A stretch of 7,199 bases of DNA from Candidatus Magasanikiibacteriota bacterium (GTDB lineage: Bacteria > Patescibacteriota > Patescibacteriia > Magasanikbacterales > GWA2-37-8): the NCBI GenBank assembly GCA_903858555.1, contig CAIOJG010000132.1, positions 1-7,199 on the forward strand. Reading direction: 5' to 3'. Shown here piece after piece: positions 1 to 3,668 of the stretch. How positions within the stretch are numbered: the first letter of the stretch is position 1; the number at the start of each line of letters is the position of its first letter. Under the pieces are notes generated by a model. That model saw nothing but the letters and a program-made list of their open reading frames with translations, was not told the origin of the DNA and ran no database searches. The position numbers were made by a program, and so were the translations under genes.

Positions 1-254
1 ATATGAGCGAAAATGCGCGGTGGCCGATTTTCTCGGATTTATTTAATAAATACAGCAGTTCATATAACCGGGCGACTGTTTTGTCGCTTTCCAATTTGGT
101 AAAAAGTGTTTTTGATATCCCGCTATTGTTTGTGTCTAGTGTATTAGTAACACGCGGATTAATTTATCCGGTATATTTTATTCTGGCAATCATATTTTTA
201 TCCAGCGTGTTTTTGTATTTACCAAAAAATTTGAAATTTGAAAATAAGTTTTAA
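1..254 (+). CDS. Multi-pass membrane transporter, C-terminal fragment (probable MFS family)
   Basis: The reading frame is open from the left edge to the TAA at 252-254, so this is the last ~83 residues of a longer protein whose 5' part lies outside the window. Two hydrophobic segments are visible, roughly residues 34-50 and 53-74 counted from the ATG at position 3, ending in a short basic tail. The stretch around 'NRATVLSLSNLVKS' resembles the conserved 'RATVLSL' segment before the last two helices of many major facilitator transporters; this is recalled family knowledge, not a search. The ATG at 3 is probably an internal methionine, because the fragment starts in the middle of a conserved loop. 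No substrate can be inferred. It ends 18 bases before uvrB on the same strand, so co-transcription is possible. Another polytopic transporter family cannot be excluded. Confidence 0.6.
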   Translation, partial: MSENARWPIFSDLFNKYSSSYNRATVLSLSNLVKSVFDIPLLFVSSVLVTRGLIYPVYFILAIIFLSSVFLYLPKNLKFENKF

Positions 255-272
255 AAGTGATAGATTACCTCC

Positions 273-2321
273 ATGTCCAAATTTAAAATACAATCTAAAA
301 TGAAGCCGGCGGGCGATCAGCCCAAGGCGATCGAGCAGCTGGTGGAGGGAGTAAATAAAGGGTTTGCCAAACAAACTTTGCTTGGTGTTACCGGTTCGGG
401 TAAAACTTTTACGGTGGCCAATGTGATAGAACAAACCCAGAAACCTACTTTGGTGATTGCCCATAACAAAACTTTGGCCGCCCAACTATGTAATGAATTT
501 CGTGAATTGTTTCCGGACAATGCGGTGGAGTATTTTGTTTCTTTTTATGATTACTATCAGCCGGAAGCGTACATGCCGCACACTGACACCTATATTGAAA
601 AAGAGGCGATGATTAACGAAGAAATTGATCGCTTGCGTCATGCCTGTACTCAAGCTTTATTGTCGCGCAAAGATGTGATTATTGTGGCATCGGTGTCCGC
701 GATTTATAACCTTGGTTCACCAAAAGAATATGAACGCACGGTTTTGCATTTGAAGGTGGGGGATGAATTGGACCGTCGTGGGATGATGGAAAAATTGATT
801 GATATGCAGTTTGAACGCACCAACAGCGATCTTAAGCGTGGGCTTTTCCGTATGACCGGTCAGGTATTTGAGATTGTGCCGGTGAATGAAGAAAAAATTT
901 ATCGTTTTGAAATTTCCAATCGGATAGAAAGAATTGAGCGTCTGGATCCGGTGACTCGTAAAGTGGAGCGCGAACAAGAAGATATATGGTTTTTCCCAGC
1001 CAAGCATTATGTCGCCAGTCCGGCCGTAAAAGAAAAAGCGTTTAAAGATATTAAAGCAGAGTTGGAAGAGCGTCTGAAAGAATTTGAGATGCAAGGAAAA
1101 TTATTGGAAGCGGAACGATTGAAACGTCGCGTGAATTATGATTTGGAATTGATTCAGAATCTCGGATATTGTAGTGGAATTGAAAATTACTCTCGCCATT
1201 TTGATGGTCGCGAACCGGGGGCGCCGGCGTTTACTTTGCTGGATTATTTTTTGCATTGTGACCCAAATTTTCTCACAGTAGTAGACGAATCGCACGTGAC
1301 CATTCCGCAGGTGCGCGGCATGTATTTTGGTGATAAGGCGCGTAAAGATGTTTTGATAGAGCACGGTTTCCGTCTGCCTAGTGCTAGTGATAATCGTCCA
1401 CTGAAATATGATGAATTTGAAGCTCGCACTAAACAAATGATTTATGTGTCCGCCACCCCGACTGAATTTGAAATTAAAAATAGTGAACAGGTGGTAGAGC
1501 AGGTGGTGCGACCGACTGGTTTGATTGATCCTGAAATTTTGGTGTTGCCGGTGACCGGTAAAGGCAAAGTAAAATCTCAGATTGAAGATTTGATTATTCG
1601 TATTGATGAACGTATCAAAGTAAATGAACGTATTTTGGTGACCACTTTGACCAAAAAGATGGCGGAGGATTTGACCGAATATTTAGTAAAGAAAAATATT
1701 AAAGTAAAGTATTTGCATAGTGATATTGAGACATTGGAGCGTATTGAAATTATTACTTCTTTGCGTCGTGGTGAAATCGATGTAATCATTGGTGTGAATC
1801 TTTTGCGTGAAGGTTTGGATATGCCGGAGGTGTCGTTGGTGGCAATTTTGGATGCGGACAAAGAAGGTTTCTTGCGCAGTGAGACTAGTTTGATTCAGAC
1901 GATTGGCCGTGCGGCTCGCAATGTAAACGGACAAGTAATTTTATATGCCGATAATATTACCGGTTCCATGAAAAAAGCGATGAGTGAAACCGAACGTCGT
2001 CGTAAAATTCAATTGGCATACAATAAAAAACACGGCATCACTCCACAAACTATTCAAAAAACTATTCGCAATATTTTGGAAGAATTTGGAATTTCCAGTA
2101 CGGAAACCAGAAATGCTAAAAAGAAAGGCAAAGGTAGAATGTCGGAAGTGACGAAGTTGGATCTTTTGGGTGATGCAAGACCGCTTGATATTATTATCAA
2201 AGAAAAAGAAAAACAAATGCGCGAAGCAGCGAAAGGTTTGGAATTTGAGTTGGCCGCGATTTTGCGTGATGAGATTCATGAATTGGCTTTACGTAAACGT
2301 GAGGAAGAGAAAAGTAAATAA
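273..2321 (+). CDS. uvrB: Excinuclease ABC subunit B (UvrB)
   Basis: UvrB is the damage-verifying helicase-like subunit of bacterial nucleotide excision repair; UvrA loads it on DNA and it then recruits the nuclease UvrC. The 682-residue product matches the usual length (about 670). Visible elements in order: Walker A GVTGSGKT (38-45); the aromatic beta-hairpin region YDYYQPEAYMP (92-102), which inserts between DNA strands; the UvrA-interacting/accessory region (~150-250); 'YSRHFDGREPGAP' (306-318); Walker B DESH (338-341); 'SATPTEFE' (393-400); helicase motif V GVNLLREGLDMPEV (507-520); motif VI QTIGRAARN (542-550); and a C-terminal UVR domain (~640-675) that contacts UvrC. All key residues appear intact. 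The ATG at 273 is chosen because the N-terminus fits the family; no strong Shine-Dalgarno precedes it. It sits 18 bases after the transporter fragment and 8 bases before the next gene, consistent with one operon. No SOS-type LexA box was recognised upstream. Confidence 0.98.
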   Translation: MSKFKIQSKMKPAGDQPKAIEQLVEGVNKGFAKQTLLGVTGSGKTFTVANVIEQTQKPTLVIAHNKTLAAQLCNEFRELFPDNAVEYFVSFYDYYQPEAYMPHTDTYIEKEAMINEEIDRLRHACTQALLSRKDVIIVASVSAIYNLGSPKEYERTVLHLKVGDELDRRGMMEKLIDMQFERTNSDLKRGLFRMTGQVFEIVPVNEEKIYRFEISNRIERIERLDPVTRKVEREQEDIWFFPAKHYVASPAVKEKAFKDIKAELEERLKEFEMQGKLLEAERLKRRVNYDLELIQNLGYCSGIENYSRHFDGREPGAPAFTLLDYFLHCDPNFLTVVDESHVTIPQVRGMYFGDKARKDVLIEHGFRLPSASDNRPLKYDEFEARTKQMIYVSATPTEFEIKNSEQVVEQVVRPTGLIDPEILVLPVTGKGKVKSQIEDLIIRIDERIKVNERILVTTLTKKMAEDLTEYLVKKNIKVKYLHSDIETLERIEIITSLRRGEIDVIIGVNLLREGLDMPEVSLVAILDADKEGFLRSETSLIQTIGRAARNVNGQVILYADNITGSMKKAMSETERRRKIQLAYNKKHGITPQTIQKTIRNILEEFGISSTETRNAKKKGKGRMSEVTKLDLLGDARPLDIIIKEKEKQMREAAKGLEFELAAILRDEIHELALRKREEEKSK

Positions 2322-2329
2322 TTTAAAAT

Positions 2330-2680
2330 ATGACTTTTTCAGAAAATGCATATAAACCTGGATTGGAAAGTGAAGCAGGAAATGAAGAATCGGTGCGCGC
2401 GATGGTATCTGTTTTTGAAACTATCAATTTACGATTAGGTCCCTTAAAAAGGAAAAAAGAGCCAGACGTTCGCGATATCGCAATTTTAGTGGATGATATT
2501 GAAAATGCTTACGCTGCGGCTCTAAGTAGTGAAGATGCGAAAAATAAACCAGGAGTAAAAGATAAAATTAAGAAATTGATGTTGATCTATTCGATTGGAT
2601 GGCAGCAGAGATCAAGTTTATTGTATGATGATTTAGTCAATCGATTAAAATTTCCAAAATTTAAAGATTTAGAAAAATAA
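2330..2680 (+). CDS. Small soluble protein of unknown function downstream of uvrB
   Basis: I do not recognise this 116-residue protein. It starts 8 bases after the uvrB stop on the same strand, so it is probably translated from the uvrB transcript. The N-terminus is acidic (many Glu in the first 25 residues), followed by a basic patch 'LKRKKEPD' and then alternating charged and hydrophobic stretches that look mainly alpha-helical (for example 'VRDIAILVDDIENAYAAAL'). The C-terminal part has 'YSIGWQQRSSLLYDDLVNRL' and a Lys-rich tail. No signal peptide, membrane segment, cysteine pair or nucleotide-binding motif is visible. Gene status rests on length, the tight spacing and similar codon preference (frequent GAT, AAA, TTA). 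The stop at 2678-2680 lies just upstream of the antitoxin promoter, with no terminator between. Function cannot be assigned; a role in repair would be guesswork from position alone. Confidence 0.7.
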   Translation: MTFSENAYKPGLESEAGNEESVRAMVSVFETINLRLGPLKRKKEPDVRDIAILVDDIENAYAAALSSEDAKNKPGVKDKIKKLMLIYSIGWQQRSSLLYDDLVNRLKFPKFKDLEK

Positions 2681-2682
2681 AA

Positions 2683-2711
2683 GTATGTATTGACAATGTA
2701 CATACAATGTA
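2683..2711 (+). promoter_or_regulatory. Probable autoregulatory operator repeats at the antitoxin promoter
   Basis: The seven-base arms GTATGTA (2683-2689) and TACATAC (2699-2705) form a perfect inverted repeat around the -35 box. In addition ACAATGTA occurs twice in direct orientation (2693-2700 and 2704-2711, 11 bases apart), and ATGTACAT (2696-2703) is an 8-base palindrome. RelB/DinJ antitoxins are ribbon-helix-helix proteins that bind short repeated sites in their own promoters, so these repeats are the expected operator. Binding itself is inferred. Confidence 0.6.
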
Positions 2712-2718
2712 GTATAAT
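2690..2718 (+). promoter_or_regulatory. Consensus sigma-70-type promoter of the antitoxin locus
   Basis: TTGACA (2690-2695) and TATAAT (2713-2718) are both perfect matches to the consensus and are separated by exactly 17 bases. Transcription should begin near 2725, giving a leader of about 22 bases before the antitoxin ATG at 2747. No good Shine-Dalgarno is present in this leader. Confidence 0.88.
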
Positions 2719-2746
2719 AAAATTATACAAAGTTAACCTTAAAATT

Positions 2747-3040
2747 ATGAATACCACTCTCCAAGTTCGCATTGATAGTAAACTTAAAAAAGACGCCACC
2801 AAGATTTTTGAATCTTTGGGGTTGGATATGAGTTCTGGTGTTAAGATGTATTTAAATCAAGTTATTCTTAAAAAGGGTATACCATTTCGAATATTAACTG
2901 AAAATGGATACACGCCAGAATTTGAAAAACGAATGGTGGCCCAGAGTAAAGAGAATGAAAGGTTGTTCAGAGAGGGTAAGCTAAAAACTTATGATAGCCT
3001 AGAAGAGATGGAGAAAGATATAATGAACGAGCCTGACTAA
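2747..3040 (+). CDS. dinJ: RelB/DinJ-family antitoxin
   Basis: This 97-residue protein is the antitoxin half of a type II toxin-antitoxin module; it would bind and neutralise a YafQ/RelE-type ribosome-dependent mRNase and repress its own promoter. The N-terminus 'NTTLQVRIDSKLKKDA' is the ribbon-helix-helix beta strand and start of helix 1 typical of DinJ, followed by 'IFESLGLDMSSGVKMYLNQV' and 'KKGIPFRI', which are hallmark segments of the family. The C-terminal half (~55-97) is charged and would be the toxin-binding tail. The ATG at 2747 is chosen because it begins the conserved domain and lies ~22 bases after the predicted transcription start. An upstream in-frame TTG at 2690 falls inside the -35 box and cannot be used. 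One base separates its stop from the toxin start, as usual in these operons. The partner toxin is disrupted, so this is now an orphan antitoxin. The symbol is by family resemblance. Confidence 0.88.
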   Translation: MNTTLQVRIDSKLKKDATKIFESLGLDMSSGVKMYLNQVILKKGIPFRILTENGYTPEFEKRMVAQSKENERLFREGKLKTYDSLEEMEKDIMNEPD

Positions 3041-3041
3041 T

Positions 3042-3193
3042 ATGAAATATCATTTAACTTTCACTAAGGTGAGTTTAAAGGATATTTTGAATGCCATATA
3101 TTGCCGGATTGGTTATTGATATATCGGGTGTATGAAGATGTTTTGGTATTAGAACTTACCGCTACAGGCACCCACTCTGAATTATTTAAATAA
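3042..3193 (+). pseudogene. yafQ: Disrupted YafQ/RelE-family toxin (internal deletion plus frame change)
   Basis: An intact YafQ is a ribosome-associated mRNA endoribonuclease of about 90 residues. Here the ATG at 3042 opens 'MKYHLTFTKVSLKDIL', which matches the toxin N-terminus, but the frame soon stops at TGA 3117-3119 after 25 codons. From 3089 in a different frame the sequence reads 'ECHILPDWLLIYRVYEDV', then 'TGTHSELFK', and ends at TAA 3191-3193; this is the typical YafQ C-terminus. By comparison with E. coli YafQ from memory, about 40 residues are missing between the two parts, including the 'DHxL' histidine, and the join changes frame. The retained end still has the His, the Asp-Trp of 'PDW' and the His and Phe of 'THSELF' that belong to the active site. 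The product cannot be functional as written. A loss of over 100 bases is hard to explain as a sequencing error. Confidence 0.85.
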
Positions 3194-3257
3194 AAAAACC
3201 ACCCGTCACATCAATAGAAAATATTTTTTCAATTGATGTGAGTGCGGGTGGTTTTTT
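3193..3257. terminator. Long bidirectional intrinsic terminator
   Basis: Arms at 3193-3205 (A6 then CCACCCG) and 3245-3257 (CGGGTGG then T6) pair perfectly over 13 bp. The stem continues after a 3-base bulge (3242-3244) with a further perfect 10 bp, TCACATCAAT (3206-3215) against ATTGATGTGA (3232-3241), closing a 16-base AT-rich loop. The total is 23 bp. The outer A/T runs give a U-tract on the RNA of either strand, so it can end the toxin-antitoxin transcript (plus) and the small-ORF transcript (minus). It begins at the last base of the toxin stop codon. Confidence 0.9.
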
Positions 3258-3327
3258 ATTTCTTACTCCAGCCTCGGCTATAGACCAACTTCGTTGTTGG
3301 TCTTGGTGCTTTTGGAGCTTACGCCCA

Positions 3328-3510
3328 TCATTTCCAGTCCCACCAGAAACACAGTCGGTTTTGTCGATCTTTGTTTTTGCTGATTTGGATGTATGATAAG
3401 TAATTTGCCCTGATTTTCTTTCCAGGATTTTCGCTCTTCCATCTGGCCAGCCGTCGATTGGCATGTTTGCTATCGTTGACATGAAGCTCGACGTAGTGCT
3501 TTCCTTTCAT
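3328..3510 (-). CDS. Small basic protein of unknown function, divergent from uvrA
   Basis: This 60-residue ORF (begins MKGKHYVELHVNDSKH, ends FWWDWK) is not recognised. It is strongly basic, with Arg/Lys clusters such as 'ANRRLARWKSENPGKKIRANY' and an aromatic C-terminus containing three Trp; there is no membrane segment. Evidence that it is expressed: a minus-strand promoter (TTGACA/TAGACT) lies just upstream, GGAGGA sits a few bases before the ATG at 3510 and is the best Shine-Dalgarno in the window, and a strong terminator follows. An in-frame ATG four codons upstream (3522) would leave that GGAGGA inside the gene, so I prefer 3510. Its use of CGA, CGG, AGC and CTG looks different from the TTG/CGT-rich neighbours, which may mean a recent arrival or weak selection. 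Alternatively the transcript is a regulatory RNA or the ORF is a remnant of a larger gene. A DNA- or RNA-binding role would fit the charge but is only a guess. Confidence 0.5.
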   Translation of the reverse strand: MKGKHYVELHVNDSKHANRRLARWKSENPGKKIRANYLSYIQISKNKDRQNRLCFWWDWK

Positions 3511-3547
3511 TGGCTCCTCCATTGTCCTAGGTTGGGGTACGTTTTAA

Positions 3548-3576
3548 AGTCTATACAAAAGTTTGCTGAATGTCAA
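3548..3576 (-). promoter_or_regulatory. Minus-strand promoter for the small basic ORF
   Basis: Read on the minus strand, TTGACA (3576-3571) is a perfect -35 and TAGACT (3553-3548) a good -10 (T1, A2, A4 and T6 match), 17 bases apart. Transcription would start near 3541, about 30 bases before the ATG at 3510. Confidence 0.65.
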
Positions 3577-3586
3577 TTTTATTGAC
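3572..3586. repeat. Inverted repeat shared by two divergent -35 boxes
   Basis: GTCAAT (3572-3577) and ATTGAC (3581-3586) are perfect inverted copies separated by TTT. Each arm contains most of a -35 element, one for the minus-strand ORF and one for uvrA. The symmetry may simply come from two similar -35 boxes facing away from each other, or it may be a binding site for a regulator. Confidence 0.5.
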
Positions 3587-3610
3587 TTTTATCAAAAAAG
3601 CAGGTAAAGT
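3582..3610 (+). promoter_or_regulatory. Probable uvrA promoter
   Basis: TTGACT (3582-3587) matches the -35 consensus at five of six bases and TAAAGT (3605-3610) matches the -10 at four of six including the key first, second and last positions. The spacer is 17 bases. Transcription would start near 3617, leaving a leader of about 50 bases before the uvrA ATG at 3669. No LexA-type box was recognised. Confidence 0.6.
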
Positions 3611-3631
3611 AACCATATAAATTTTAACTAC

Positions 3632-3656
3632 CCCCTAGGTATAGCTACCCAAGGGG
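3632..3656 (+). promoter_or_regulatory. Leader hairpin overlapping the uvrA ribosome binding site
   Basis: CCCCT (3632-3636) pairs with AGGGG (3652-3656) and GGTA (3638-3641) with TACC (3646-3649), around a TAGC loop and with a small internal loop (A3637 against C3650-A3651). AGGGG is the only Shine-Dalgarno-like sequence before the uvrA ATG (12 bases away), so the stem would hide it. The hairpin is followed by CTTTTGTATTTT, so it also looks like a weak terminator or attenuator. Which role applies is not decidable from the sequence. Confidence 0.5.
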
Positions 3657-3668
3657 CTTTTGTATTTT

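Noticed and set aside
2683..2718. A LexA/SOS box at the antitoxin promoter, as reported for E. coli dinJ
   Set aside because: Neither CTGT-N8-ACAG nor GAAC-N4-GTTC type sites are visible; the repeats fit antitoxin self-regulation better.
2690..2746. A longer antitoxin starting at the TTG at 2690
   Set aside because: The extra 19 codons would lie on the promoter itself, before the predicted transcription start, and are not part of the ribbon-helix-helix domain.
3042..3193. Programmed frameshifting to make a complete toxin
   Set aside because: There is no slippery sequence at the junction, and even a frame change would give a protein missing about 40 central residues.
3186..3482. A 98-codon minus-strand frame overlapping the small basic ORF
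   Set aside because: It reads through both arms of the strong terminator hairpin and has no good ribosome binding site; the alternative frame starting at 3510 has GGAGGA at the right distance.
3193..3541. A tmRNA or other known structural RNA on the minus strand
   Set aside because: The length would suit, but I found no T-loop-like segment, no acceptor-stem pairing with the 5' end and no CCA end; a protein-coding reading with a good Shine-Dalgarno is the simpler view.
3660..3668. TTG at 3660 as the uvrA start
   Set aside because: It is only three bases from AGGGG, and the ATG at 3669 gives the usual family N-terminus.
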